A stretch of 64,000 nt of DNA, taken from positions 3,374,841 to 3,438,840 of the forward strand of contig CM033120.1 of assembly GCA_019321725.1 (NCBI GenBank). Reading direction: 5' to 3'. Made by a program: the position numbers and the translations under genes. Positions 12,055 through 24,083 of the stretch are shown here, piece after piece (the first letter of the stretch is position 1; every line of letters starts with the position of its first letter). The notes below the pieces were generated by a model, which saw only the letters and a program-made list of their open reading frames with translations, was not told the DNA's origin and made no database searches. Origin of the DNA: Paulownia fortunei (taxonomy: Eukaryota; Streptophyta; Magnoliopsida; Lamiales; Paulowniaceae).

Positions 12055-12238
12055 TATAAGGTAAAGATTGAACTTTGTGTGGAATTGATTGAATTGTATA
12101 AAAATAAATCTATATATGATCTACTCTAATCCTAATCAAATCTCCTAAATAGGGAAACTAATCAATCTAATACACAGGAATAATGATTTAAAAATTTATT
12201 ATGTGATGAGCTGATCTTTCGGCTCATTATCCTTGTTA
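12055..12238 (-). repeat. Copia LTR, minus orientation, internally deleted
   Basis: On the minus strand it runs from TAACAAGG to CCTTATA; about 70 bp in the middle are absent compared with LTR A. Together with 11764-11880 it forms an inverted repeat of about 115 bp flanking the integrase fragment. No TSD is apparent. Confidence 0.8.
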
Positions 12239-12769
12239 GTCTACACCGTTGTTTTGCTCAAATATAATTTTTTGACGATACATTACTTTTAAAGTGTTTC
12301 TAGTTCATGCTTTAAGAAATTGTACATAAACAATTACTTTTTACGTCTTCAAACTTCAAAAGTATGAAAAATAAATGAAAAATAAATCCAAACAAGGCCT
12401 ATATTCTCTTTCATAATACTCCTCTTTAATTATTTGGGCCATATATCACTTTTATTTTTTGGGATTAACTTCCTATTATGTTTACTGACGTAATTCTCGT
12501 GCAGGCCTGCACGCTATCTTCTTAATGTATCTCTCACCTGCTCTTTCTTAATTTCATGATGTTCGTCCACATGCTGGGTTACTAACCTGTTTTCTGTGTA
12601 CATAATTAATTATGTTTCTAGCTCTTGCTCCCAATGCAATATGTTTCTCTAATTAAGGTTTTATATTTATCTTTGTTATTACTTATTAGAGGTCTTGAAA
12701 TCAAACTTTCTCGCGAACTCCAGCCCATCCTTATTTGGGTTGGTTGATCAAGACAATCACAGCTCCTCG
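12239..12769. other. No recognised feature
   Basis: AT-rich sequence between two copia LTR copies. No ORF, tRNA or repeat match to the rest of the window was recognised. Confidence 0.5.
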
Positions 12770-13006
12770 TAATAAGGATAATGAGTCGAATGATCAGCTC
12801 ATCATATAATGAATCTTTAAATCATTATTCCTGTATATTAGATTGATTAGTTTTCCTATTTAGGAGATTTGATTAGGATCAGAGTAAATCATATAGAGAT
12901 TTATTTTTATATTACTTTGATACTTTATATGTAAATTGATCTCCATAATACAATACTGTATATACAATTCATTTAATTCCACACAAAGTTCAATCTTCAC
13001 CTTATA
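12770..13006 (+). mobile_element. Solo copia LTR
   Basis: A 237-bp LTR of the same TA...TA family (TAATAAGG to CCTTATA) with no internal domain on either side. Flanking pentamers (cctcg, gacca) do not match, so the TSD is lost or the copy arose by rearrangement. Confidence 0.8.
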
Positions 13007-13621
13007 TAGACCATCTCAATCATGAATCAAGTGTCACTAATTTAATATTTTGCTTTCGTCATATACCACAGTGTGTGGATTTTTTAGAAAACCTTAAATA
13101 TATTCTCGTCAAGTATTTGATGTATATAGTTTGAAGTTGCCGGTCAAATTTTGAATGGTAAAAATTGAAGCTTATGATGATCCAAAAATATCATCAAAGT
13201 GTAGCATTGATAGTGCTGGCCAGATTATTGTTCCAAGCGCCAAATTGGAATTTTACTCAATTGTTATTTTTCATTGTCCTTGCCAAGAAACTGGGTGTCT
13301 GTCATCTCCATTGTTTGATGTTACTTACTGACCAAATCTGAAGGACTAAATATCAGTCGATTGACCAGTCTAAAGTTTGCAAAGTTTTATACCCTATTTG
13401 GGTATGATGATTTTAGTGAGAAAAAAATAAAAGAAAATATGAATACAACAATTATAAATTAGAACCTATGATTCTAGTGGGAAGTATCAGTTATTTTGGT
13501 TTGTTTTTATTTTACAACACAGAGAGTTTTTCTCTTTTTTTTTTTTCAATTATCATTTAATTTGAAAAAAAAACTAAAAATAGAGTACATAAAGTGAAAA
13601 ATAATATTCTAATATCACGAT

Positions 13622-13685
<64 letters not shown>

Positions 13686-13775
13686 AGAGAGAATTGTTTA
13701 TAACACCTCACACCTATAATAAATAAGTAGAAGTATTTAGAGGAGACAACCCTATCTTTTTTTAAAATATATATT

Positions 13776-13826
<51 letters not shown>

Positions 13827-13901
13827 ATGTGTGTGTTTGTGGTTATATATTGAAAGAATTTGGGAAAAGTTGTATATATGACATAGCATGCAGCCATCTA
13901 T
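13007..13901. other. AT-rich intergenic DNA with microsatellites
   Basis: Contains a perfect (TA)n run at about 13625-13682 and a compound (TA)n-(GT)n run at about 13775-13836. Otherwise no gene or repeat was recognised. Confidence 0.7.
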
Positions 13902-13988
13902 ATGGCGGCGGTGCCATCATTTCCGGCGAAGAATAATCTACCGCCACCGCCGTTGTACAGCAGTTATCATGTTAGGTGGCGGCAATAA
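13902..13988 (+). CDS. Possible 28-codon ORF in a GC-rich island
   Basis: An ATG at 13902 opens a 28-codon ORF beginning MAAVPSFPAKNN with a PPPP run and closing TAA at 13986. It is the only clearly GC-rich patch in several kb of AT-rich DNA, and a TATA-like ttatatatt lies about 55 bp upstream (near 13842). It could be a remnant first exon or a short peptide gene. No family is recognised, and the minus strand is also open over part of it. Weak evidence. Confidence 0.2.
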   Translation: MAAVPSFPAKNNLPPPPLYSSYHVRWRQ

Positions 13989-14699
13989 TCAAGAATATAA
14001 AGTTAAAAACTATTTTTCAACTTTATAATTTTCACGGACAGTAATTTTCCATTTTCCCTGAATTTAATTCTTACAAATATACCTTTACATTAAAATGTTA
14101 ATTAATAATGAATTAATATTCATCAATTAGCAATTTATAAATACCTTTGTAATCTTCACATGCGACAATCTATATCGCTAGTATGTTTGGTACAACGAAA
14201 GATTAATAAATTCGTGGTGATTGTTTAACCATGTGCATTGAATACGAACAATTTTTTGGTTTATTAAACTAAATGAATTTCCATAATTGCTTTTATTTCA
14301 GCCTATTTATTTCATGAATTTTTTTACGACTTTTCTTTGAGTCAATTTTATCGTTACCTAATTTTCTTATTATATTCTAGAAAAAACTCTTTAGAAATTA
14401 GACCTTAATGGACAGTCCAAATGATTAGACCAACTTGGATTAGATTATCCATATATATCTCTACGCAATGCCACTTCACTATGTGGAAAAGTAAGCAATT
14501 TCATTATTGGTCAAGACCAAATATAATTATGGGGCTTCTAGTGATTTAAATTTGTTACGTAATTGATTTATACGCCTAACAATTAATCAATAAATGTCGC
14601 GTATACATGTGAATATTTAGATTTTATCAAATTGAATTTCGACTAAAATTTTACAAAGGAGGAAATTATGAGCATACCTCAAAGAGTTTCTATTATTTT
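13989..14699. other. No recognised feature
   Basis: AT-rich sequence; no gene, LTR or RNA gene was recognised. Confidence 0.5.
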
Positions 14700-15440
14700 T
14701 CAAGGAAAATGGCCAAATTACACATCGATCAACAACTAATTACTAATTGACAACCAACTGTTAAAAAATACCAACAATCACCAATTAAGTATATATCAAC
14801 TATGATAAAATTAGTGAATAAATGCCCATTTTTTAAGTAAGTGTTTTCAGAATCAGAATGCATCACGCAGTTTGATAAGTTCGACTGAAAATTAATGATC
14901 AATTCAGTTTGATTGACTACAAAAAATAAAAAATTAAAGTCAAAACTGATCCAATTGATCAAAAAAATAGTCAAGAATCAGTTAAAACTGTTTTTTTTTT
15001 TCAAATTTTTTAGAAGGATTAAACTTTAAACTTGATATTTGATAATATATATGTGGATATTTGAATTTTGGACTTTGTTATATATATTATTTAGTTAATT
15101 ATTTATTTTTTATTTTAAAATTTAATACATAATAATTAATGTGTTGTCATTTTACATGATATAATGAAAAAATATAATTAATTTTTATTAAATCGGTTGG
15201 AACACTGGTTAAATTGATCTGACTAAAAATAAAATTGATTTGATCATCAATCCAATTACTAAAAAAACTCTTTTAAGTATTTTTATATATATTTTTACGT
15301 GGAAATAATCAAATGTATATATCGAGCAATAACTAATTAATAATTAACAATGAACTACTACTAAATGCCAACAATCAACACAACTAAGTATATATCAACT
15401 ATATCAAATTAGTGGATAAATGCTCATTCTTCAAGTTGAA
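14700..15440. repeat. Direct repeat pair flanking ~450 bp
   Basis: About 145 bp at 14700-14845 recurs diverged at 15292-15440 in the same orientation (shared blocks ccaacaatca, taagtatatatcaacta, ataaatgc-cat). The inner ~450 bp has no ORF. It could be a tiny terminal-repeat element, but the repeats lack TG...CA ends and no PBS or TSD was seen. Confidence 0.4.
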
Positions 15441-16804
15441 TTCGTTTCCAAATTCTCAAAATAATAGAGATTGTTTGGTTGACAAATTTTAACATTAACT
15501 CCACTATGTAAAATGTCTCATTCCAAAAGCAGTTTTAATCCTAGGTGGTGGCCAATTTAAATTCTTTAATCTAAGTGAATTATCATATGCTTTTTTTTGT
15601 GGTGGAGAAAATCTTTGCTTAATAACTCCAACAAGAAGAAGATACATCATTACTCATAAGAAAAATTCCACAATATTCACCTGTAAAATAAAACTAATTT
15701 TTCTTACATTGTGAATTTTGGAGAGACCAAAGTGACAATGACCCTACCACAAATAATCTATAGGAATTGTAGATTAATTCATCAACAAGAATGTCCATAT
15801 CATACTCAACTCCTTGGAGAGATGAATAATAATGATAATGATGCAATTAGGGCTGTCCATTTTTTCAGATTCAATTTGAATATGATATCATTGGGAAGGA
15901 TTTGAGTTGGATTCAAATTAGTCTTGCACAAGATTATGAGGATTTTTAATAAAATTTATATATTTTTATGCAAATAATTATAAATTATGGAATTATTAAT
16001 GGTACTATTCTTTTTGACATTTGAATTTGCAATTTAAAAAACTTTATTCTATATATAATTATATATAGGTCATGATTATTATAAAATATTAGGGTATCAT
16101 TATTATCTGATTCATATCAATAGTATTTGTTTATAAAGTTCTTTGAAAGGATTCAAATTCCAATTTTCTCAGGCTTTTATTGGAATTTGATTCCACTAAA
16201 TATTGTAATTAAAGATGAATTTAAATGTGGATTCAAATAATCATATCCAAATAAATGAGTCTCGAATTCAAGCCATTGATATAAATATGTGTGCAAATAT
16301 ATACATACGTACACCTTAAGTGTGTGCGAGTGTGTGTATCTATATCTATATCTATATAATTTTTTTAAAAAAATATATATAGTTAATTTAATCTTTCCCT
16401 TCAAACTCAAATATCATAGTTTAGTTATGCATAGTAATTTGAAAAAAGTTATTCAAAGTTATGTTGATCTTAGGAACAAATTCGATTGAAATATTATTAA
16501 TCATAATTGATTAATGTCTTGAATTCCACATTTGACTCAAAAAAATAATAATAATATATTCAGTTTTATGATATGGTCATATATGTCGAGTAAGGCTATT
16601 GAATTTTATGATTTCCTTATATGTCGAGTAAGACTAAACAGCCTGATAACAGCTTGTTGAATTGTCAACTAACATTTGATTCCTAGTTCTAGTAAAAAAT
16701 GTCAATAGAGTACTGATTAGATGAACTTGGCTGAATTATTTTATGTACTATTTTCAATTGGAGATAATATTAGTATCTTTAATTGAGAATGTCCGAAACC
16801 AGGG
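15441..16804. other. AT-rich intergenic DNA
   Basis: No gene recognised. Contains a short (TATATC)n stretch near 16340-16358 and assorted poly-A/T runs. Short ORFs in it show no familiar motif. Confidence 0.5.
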
Positions 16805-17494
16805 TATCCATCCAGACTGTAGTAACAAGGTTCTTTGATTTTTAATAATAAAACATGATATTTTTATAAAACATTGAAATCTTGTATATATTTTTCATAA
16901 ATAATAATAGGACAAGATCTCTCAAATTTTTTATAGCGATTTATTTTTTATTTTCATTTCTATTATTAATATAAATGCATTATAATAAGTTGTCTTTCTA
17001 TTTTTTAATATATATATATATATAAGTTTATTAAATATTATAATTTTTATGAATAATCTTCACACATAAATATATTAGTTTTATAAAATAAATTAAAATT
17101 TTTGTATCGATATATTCTCGATTTAATCATAAATTTTAATAACGAATTTTGTTATGTAAATAAAATTTTATCAAATTTAATTTAAAATAACAAAATAAAA
17201 TTTTATCAAATTTTATTTAAATTATTTTAAATTTTAAGATTTAACGAATAATTCTCTAATCTTAAATTTGTTGATATGAGCCTCATCCAACAAATATCAA
17301 TGGTTGAGTCCCAAATATTTGAAGTTAAAATGGTTGGGTAGGGTCACGCGAGATTATAAATGTAAAGAGTACTCATTGAAAACAAGTTGATATAAAACAA
17401 ATTACTCGCCAAACTATCCTCCTAAAACCAACCCTCAAGGCCTGACCCCTTCTTGACCCATCTTCCCCGGCAAACTCCCCCACCCCAACTCACC
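16805..17494. repeat. Dispersed repeat R1, copy B, left part
   Basis: Collinear with 5-690 of copy A. It breaks at 17494, where the TGATG end of gypsy element G1 begins, and resumes at 27193. Confidence 0.9.
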
Positions 17495-17922
17495 TGATGG
17501 GTTATACACTGTTTAAGTTTAATAGGCTAAGTTTAAAAAATTTATCTGGGTTGTGGTTCAAGCCTGAACATATTCAAAAGGCCAAATTTAAGGAGTTTAC
17601 AAATTATTGAGATAAATAGTTTATAATATATGAATTAAACCTGTCAATGATTATTAGACCCATCAAGCCCAAGTTCACCAAGGCTCATATGTCAGTACTA
17701 TAAATACCTTCAATTTTCATTATTAAATGGTATGCAATTTATTAAGCATTTATCTACTATCAAGTTCTCTAAAAATTTTCAGTTCCGGATCTGAGTTGAG
17801 CGTCAGAGGGTCTTTGCAGGGCAAACCCCCGGCATCTCTAACGCTTATTTGTGACGCAAGCAGCATTCCATATAACAGTTCAATTACTTAGAAACACTAT
17901 CCATCAGAGTGATAACACATCA
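17495..17922 (+). repeat. G1 5' LTR
   Basis: 428 bp, TGATGGG...ACATCA. TATAAATA at 17699-17706 is the likely core promoter. Its left half is richer in T/A than the 3' LTR at positions where that copy has C/G. Confidence 0.9.
17699..17706 (+). promoter_or_regulatory. TATA box of G1 LTR
   Basis: TATAAATA, conserved in the 3' LTR at 26969-26976. Confidence 0.6.
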
Positions 17923-17927
17923 TTTTA

Positions 17928-17942
17928 GTGTCATCTGTGGAA
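17928..17942 (+). promoter_or_regulatory. Decayed primer-binding site of G1
   Basis: Just after the LTR, the sequence AGTGTCATCTGTGG corresponds to the cleaner TGGCGCTGTCTGTGG found after the G3 LTR. The differences are mostly C-to-T and G-to-A transitions. Confidence 0.55.
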
Positions 17943-17969
17943 AACTTTGCCTTCAACCATCATTTGAGA

Positions 17970-19610
17970 ATGTTGACCAGATCTAGAGCAGCACGAGAAG
18001 CCAGCATGCATGACAACACGCCAGTAGAGAAGGTCTGTGACAATCGAAGTAAACCCCCTACCGAAAGTGCTTGCAATAATAGGACTAAATTTAGCAGCTA
18101 GGCCCGGTACCACCACAAAATCCATCTCCACCTCGTCCAGGTGATCCTCCCCAACCGACGATGGTGTAGCTGACACTAAAAGTATTGAGAAGATTGATCG
18201 AGAATGCCTCGGTGCATACAGGAGCTGAAGCGGTCGCATAATTCGCAGCCAACTAGCTTCAGGAGAAATATCACTGGTATATGGGGGTATCACGACAGTG
18301 TAAGGAGAAGCCACATCGGCATGTGGAGGCATTCAATACGAGGAGGAGTCGCGTCTGTTACCTCGCAGCAGTCGAGCTTCATCATCTGCAGTTGATCAAA
18401 TGGAGTGGCAGCGCGGGGCATCTTGACATAGAGCTACAGAAGCTCATGAGAGTGAGAGCAGCCATGTGTCACCATCTATAGCCCGCATGGGACCTCAAGG
18501 AGAAACTGTGGTAGTATGCACCGGAGAGCCTATGATTCCGTCTACTCTACATACCCAAATGGAGGATTGCCTTCCACTAGTAGTCGCTCCCCCGCGACAT
18601 AGTCCATTCTGCACTACTATTTTGGCCGAGTCCCTACCACCTGGAATCAAGATAACTAACTTGTCTGAATTTGACAAGATTGGTGACCCGCAAGAGCACC
18701 CTGACAAGTTTTATGTAAAGGCGGACTTGTACGATCTGATCATTACGACCTATTAAAAAATATTCTGCACCATCTTATCTAAGCTGACGTGGTTCAACCA
18801 ATTACCTACTGAGAGAATCATCAATTTGGAGCAGTTGACCCAGAGGTTCTTGCACCAGTTTTCTATCAATCGTAAATATCCAAAGACAACTGTATATATG
18901 TTCGCTATCATGCAGAAGGATGGCGAGGCACTCTAGTATATGTTCAGTGCTTCATAGAAGCAATTCATGAAGTCCCTCACGTGAACCACAAGCTACTCGT
19001 CGATATAATGCAATAAAACCTTCGTTAGGAAGGTTCAAGGAATCCATTGCAGGCAGACCTCCCCTTACACTAGAAGAATTATTAGCTCGGGTTGAGAAAT
19101 ACATAAGGATCAAAGAGATAACCACTCTTTCCCTAGGCAAAAAGAAGCAAAGGGAGGAAGAACACCCCCATGAGAGAAAGAATGAGGAGAGAAAGCACAT
19201 ACCTCCATCTGGGTTCATGCACTTCGCTCTCTTAAAAGCTAGACTGTCTGAGATCATGGTGGTAGCAGAGCAGCAGGGTTTGCTTCAACCTCCAAGGAAA
19301 ATACGTGAGAATCCCAAATGGATGAAATCAGACAAGTGTTGCCACTATCATCGGGATAAAGGGCACACCACCGAGGAGTGCCATTACTTGAAAATAAAAT
19401 TGAGAAGCTAATTCGTAATGGTTACTTGGCCGAATACATTGACAAGTTTAGGATGACCATAGAGAACAAAAATGGCATGACCCCCAAGAATTTTGATGCC
19501 ATAAAGGAACACGACAGCTATAGCAAAAAGAGCACGACGATGATAACATGTCTATCGCAGGAGTTATCACAGTCATTTCAGGAGGCCCAGTAGGTAGAGA
19601 CTCGCAGAGT
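17970..19610 (+). pseudogene. G1 gag
   Basis: ATG 17970 opens MLTRSRAAREA, a likely gag start 48 bp past the LTR; the frame stops near 18102. Further frames carry the gag core: LPPGIKITNLSEFDKIGDP near 18630-18690, WFNQLP near 18790, RFLHQFSINRKYPKT near 18845-18890. A zinc-knuckle variant CX2HX4HX4C (CHYHRDKGHTTEEC) lies at about 19340-19381, followed by KLIRNGYLAEYIDK at about 19408-19449. Gag would form the virus-like particle and bind element RNA. Many stops and frameshifts. Confidence 0.8.
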
Positions 19611-19699
19611 GCTAGAAAAGCACTCCTGTGAGCGGCCGGTGGGGTGCACTCTATCTCCAACCGCCCCATGGAATAAATCTTTCGTTTACAAAGTCTAAG

Positions 19700-20140
19700 A
19701 GAAAACTCTTCTTTAGTAACCTGGACTTGGACGAACCAAGGGAAGCACACAACGACGCCCTAGTCATCTCAGAGGTGTTAAATTTTTAGGTGAAGAAAAT
19801 CTTGGTGGACAGTGGGAGCTTCGCGGACATCATATTCCATAATATATTTGTGGAACTCGACATAGACAACACCAAGCTCACACTAGTCAACACCTTGCTA
19901 ATGGGGCTCAATGGAGAAGTGGTGGAGGCAGTAGGAGAAGTCACCCTCCCACTATCCTTGGGCTCTTATCCAAAGAGAGCTACGAGAATGGTGAAATTTT
20001 TAGTGGTTAAGTCCCCTTCCACTTACAACATGATCCTAGAAAGACTAAGCATGAACTTATTCTGAGTTGTGGCTTCAACCTATCACATGAAGTTGAAGTT
20101 TCCGACTCACGAATGAGTAGGAGAAGCCATTGGATACAAA
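19700..20140 (+). pseudogene. G1 aspartic protease
   Basis: The 19790-20065 ORF holds KKILVDSGSFADIIFHNIF with the catalytic DSG triplet intact, then LPLSLGS, VKFLVVKSPSTYNMILERL, the typical gypsy protease end, followed by the VVASTYHMKLKFPT tail after one stop. It would cleave the gag-pol polyprotein. The catalytic motif looks preserved, but the reading frame to either side is broken. Confidence 0.8.
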
Positions 20141-20143
20141 AGA

Positions 20144-21650
20144 ATGGCTAGAGAGTGCTACATAAATAGTTTACATAGAACTCAGAATATGTTGAAGAGT
20201 CGGGGAGGCAGTAATACATCCCTAGATAAGGGAAAACAAAAGATGGTGGCCTCTATTAAGGAGAAGCTCGAGGTAGAGAGAGAGACTGAATTGAGAAAGA
20301 GAAAACTTAATGAGGAAAGATTACTGAAGGTCATTGAGATAGTCCCTGGCGATCCGACCAAAATGATAAAAATATGGACAGTCCTAGAACCATTTGTTGA
20401 TGAGAGTTTGATAACTTTCCTCAGGAAGAATGCAGATATTTTTGCTTGGGGAATGTAAGACCTATGCGGCATTCGCCCTGAGTTAGAAATTCACTGGCTT
20501 AACATGGATCCTACATTCAGGCCGGTAAAACAAAGAAAGAGAACATTTGGCTCTCAGTGGTCCCAACACATCAAAGAAGAGATTGACAAGCTGCTCTCAG
20601 CCAAGTATATCTGCCCAGTACATTATCCAGAATGGCTGGCTAATGTGGTGTTGGTGCCCAAATCTGGAGGCAAGTGGCATTTTTGTATTGACTTTACATA
20701 TCTTAACAAGGCTTGCCCTAAAGACCCATTATCACCAACCAGGGGAACTTTTGTTATGAAGTGATGCGCTTTGGGCTAAAAAATAAGGAGGCGACCTACC
20801 AGAGACTTGCTAACTGAATGTTCGAGCACTTGATAGGTCGCAACATGGAGGTGTACATTGATGACATGCTTATCAATAGTGGTCACGCTCTTGACCACAT
20901 GCGAGATTTGGAGGCATATTTCACCGTGTTGAGAGCCTACCACAAGAAGCTCAACCCCGTGAAGTGCACGTTTAGAGTACGCAAAGAGATATTTTTAAGG
21001 TACATGCTTTCACAAAGAGGGAAAGAGGCCTACCTTGAGAAAATAGAGGCTATAATGAATATGCCTCATCTCCACACTATCAAACACATCCAACAGTTGA
21101 TAGGATGTTTGGCGGCCTTGAATCGTTTTATCTCATGGTTCGCAGACAAGGGACTTCCCATCTTCAAAGTTCTCATATAAGGAAAAAGTTTTGAGTGGAC
21201 TGATACATGTTAGTAGGCATTCAAGGACTTGAAGAGGTACTTAGTCTCTCCATCTTTGCTTACAAAACTCAAAGTAGGAGAGACCTTGTTTCTTTACTTG
21301 GCAGTGACGAATGAGGTGGTCAGCGCAGTGCTAGTCCACCAGGTAGGAAGAAAACATCACTCGATCTACTACATCAGTTGGGGCATAGCAGAGATACCCG
21401 AGCATAGAGAAGCTCATCCTCGCCTTAGTTGTTGGAGTGAGGAAACTTCATCAGTACTTTCAGTCTCATTCGGTGATAGTCTTGACCAACCACCATCTCA
21501 AGGAAGTGTTGATGAGCCCTGAAATTTTAGGAAGAATGGTAAATTGGGTTGTGTAGCTTAGTCAACATAGCATCGAGTTCCGTCCATGACCTTCCATAAA
21601 GGCATAAATCTTAGCTGACTTTCTTATCGAGATGGTATCAGATGGAGTAG
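20144..21650 (+). pseudogene. G1 reverse transcriptase and RNase H
   Basis: 20144-20458 is a linker between protease and RT. The RT fingers are at 20504-20760 (WLANVVLVPKSGGKWHFCIDF, LNKACPKDP). A deletion then removes the palm segment that should carry the first catalytic Asp, so sequence goes from KDPLSPT almost directly to MRFGLKNKEATYQ. YIDDM, the catalytic DD pair, is intact at 20854-20868. Thumb and connection follow (LNPVKCTF, HIQQLIGCLAALNRFIS) to 21180. RNase H runs 21181-21520, with a frameshift near its end. The palm deletion alone makes the enzyme dead. Confidence 0.85.
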
Positions 21651-21659
21651 ATAGCTCGC

Positions 21660-22180
21660 TCCCTACCTAGACTTTGTACATAGATAGATCGTCTGTAGCA
21701 ATCGAGAGTAGAGTTGGGATAGTGCTTGAAAGTCCATGGGGGGACAAGTTCAAGTACGCTATGAAGTTTCAATTCCCCACACCTAATAATGAAGTAAAGT
21801 ATGAAGCGCTCTTGGTAGGTGGTAATTGGCATTCGCACCAGGAGCAAAGAAGTTGGTAATCTACAGTGACTCTCAACTAGTGGTCAACCAGGTGGGAGGC
21901 ATGTACGAGGTTAGAGACGAGAAAATGGCTAAGTACTTGGAATTAATGAAAGATTTACTATCTAAGTTTGAGAGATGTGAAGTGAAGCAAATACCATGAG
22001 CCACCAATTCAACAGCTAATCAACTCACCAAACTCACAACCTCCATGGCTAGTATCAACAGCCGGAAGATCATCCTCCTCACTTCTAGTCAGCCTAAGAT
22101 AGAAGGAGAAGGGCTGCAAATCCTATATGTAGACGTCGAGGAGCAAAGCTAGAAGGGCGACATTGTCAAATACTTGGAAT
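21660..22180 (+). pseudogene. G1 second (archaeal-type) RNase H
   Basis: LYIDRSSVAIESRVGIVLESP and FPTPNNEVKYEALL at about 21672-21825, then after a frameshift VIYSDSQLVVNQVGG and KMAKYLELMKDLL to about 21970. This D-G-S-S / N-N-E-EYEAL / SDSQL pattern is the extra RNase H found in Tat-lineage gypsy elements. A stop replaces the residue before ATNSTANQLTKL. It supports the Tat assignment for G1. Confidence 0.75.
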
Positions 22181-22199
22181 CGAGAGAGCTACCCCCAAA

Positions 22200-23340
22200 C
22201 CCCGTTGAGGCCCATAAGTTGAGGGCGTGCGCTTCATATTTCACACTCATTGATGAAAAGTTGTATAAGAGAGGTTTCCCCTAGCCATACTTGAAGTGTT
22301 TTCCCCAACTAAGGCCAATTATATCCTTCGAGCGATTCATGAGAGGATTTGTGGCAACCACCTCGACGGGAAGGCCATCGCCACTAAAGCTTTGAGAAAA
22401 GGATATTTTTAGCCCACCATGTTCAGTAATGCTAAGGAGTTAGTCCAATGCTGCCGCACGTGCCAAGAACACGCCAATGTCTCGCACCAGTATACTGTAT
22501 CCCTACAACCCTTAGAAAGACCATACCCATTCGCCCAGTGGGGAATGGATCTTGTTGGACCATTCCCCCACGTTATGGATAAAGGAAGTTTCCCATAGTA
22601 GCAGTTGACTACTTCACCAAAATTTCAGAGAATGAGGTGATCAAGTTTTTGTGGAAGTATGTCATCTGTCATTTTGGAATACCTCAAGCATTGGTGTCAG
22701 ACAACGGAACACAATTTCAAGGTTCCAAAATTCAGGAGTGGTGCTAAGGCCTCTCTATCAAACAGTTTTTCACCTCTGTCGGCAATCCCCAAGCTAATGA
22801 CCAAACTAAAGTAACTAATCGCACTATCCTACAACACCTTAAGACGTACCTTAGAGTAGTGAAAGGGGCCTGGGTTCCAAGCATCTTGTAGGCATACTGC
22901 ACTACCCCACGAGTGTTGACTGGAGAATTCTCGTTCAACCTCACCTACAGCGTGGAAGCTATTGCCATCGTGAAAATTGGGAAAACTTTGTGGAGAGTGA
23001 TTCACTACTATCCTCAGTACAATGATGAAGCGCTGCAGGTGAACCTCAACCTTGTAGTTGAACTAAGAGAGAAAACATCAACTCGAGCAAAAATGTATCG
23101 TGCAAGAATGGCAAGGGCATACAACTCCAAAGTACACCTACAATACTTCTAAGTTGGGGATTTAGTGATGAGAAAAGCAGAGGTCTCACGCCCGCTTGGC
23201 AAGCTCAAACTCGAAGTGGGAAGGTTCATACAAGGTCATAGAAATAGTGAATGCTAGAGCATATCGACTCCAACACTTAGGTGGGAAGGACGTGCCACGC
23301 ACTTGGAACATACCAACCTGAAGAGGTTCTACCAGTGATG
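22200..23340 (+). pseudogene. G1 integrase
   Basis: The zinc-binding HHCC domain (IHERICGNH, then CCRTCQEHA) lies at 22330-22480. The core begins WGMDLVGPFP at 22540-22570 and the second catalytic region VSDNGTQFQ is near 22697-22723. At the expected Glu the sequence reads QANDQTKVTNRTI (near 22789-22830): Glu replaced by Lys. The C-terminal part (FSFNLTYSVEAI, 22913-23152) and a GDLVMRKAE-type tail follow to about 23335. It would insert element DNA into the host genome. The lost catalytic Glu and multiple frameshifts make it inactive. Confidence 0.85.
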
Positions 23341-24083
23341 TGAAGACTAACTACTTAAACTATTTTTTAGCTTTTCTTCTCGTGCGCGAGAATAGTTGTT
23401 GTCATTCCTAGTTTATATTTTTGATTATCGCGTTCGCTATAGACCCTAACTCTGTTCATTGTTACAATTAATGAAGTTATCAATGAAATAATTTTTGTTT
23501 ACATAGTGGTGCAAACATTTAACGCATGTCGCCCACTTATTTACACCTCCACCGACCTCGAGAGTCGATGAGATTCTCTCGATGTCATTAAAGGGTTTGG
23601 TCAGCTCGACCCTGGAATCCCACAGCTTGACTCCTCTCGAGGCCACAGGAAAAACACGTTAGCAAAATAAGTCAAGCTACATCAAGATCGACCTGCCCAC
23701 CTCCTATCCATCCCCCACTTTGTCTTCTTTCCTCGAGATTATCCTATGCTCAACCTCGAATAAAGTCACACAGGTGGCACGAGACACAGTACTTAGAAAG
23801 TTTGAGCAACTTACTTTGACAAATCACATTAAGAATGACAACATATATTTTTATGCAAGACAATAAGATAACTAAAGCAAATTAAAATACTGCATATCCA
23901 CAATAGCGGCAAACAAAGAGAAAGTTCTACACTTGGAAGCTTAGCGAGCCAAAGTTTTATGCACACAAACTAAATTCAATTGCTACCAACATTGAGCAAA
24001 AAGTACGACAACCCATATATCCTAAATAACATGATCTAAAAAAATAAACTAAAATAAAGTCCAAGTCTAAGCAACTCGCATCT
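23341..24083. other. G1 post-pol spacer
   Basis: Non-coding spacer between the integrase tail and the 3' end of the antisense ORF. It contains C-rich stretches (CTCGA motifs) and no recognised domain. Confidence 0.5.

Noticed and set aside
14700..15440. A TRIM-type element.
   Set aside because: Repeat ends lack TG...CA, and no PBS, PPT or TSD was found; kept only as a direct repeat pair.
19448..19750. A 100-codon minus-strand ORF in the G1 gag/protease region.
   Set aside because: Overlaps sense gag and protease homology; a shadow frame.
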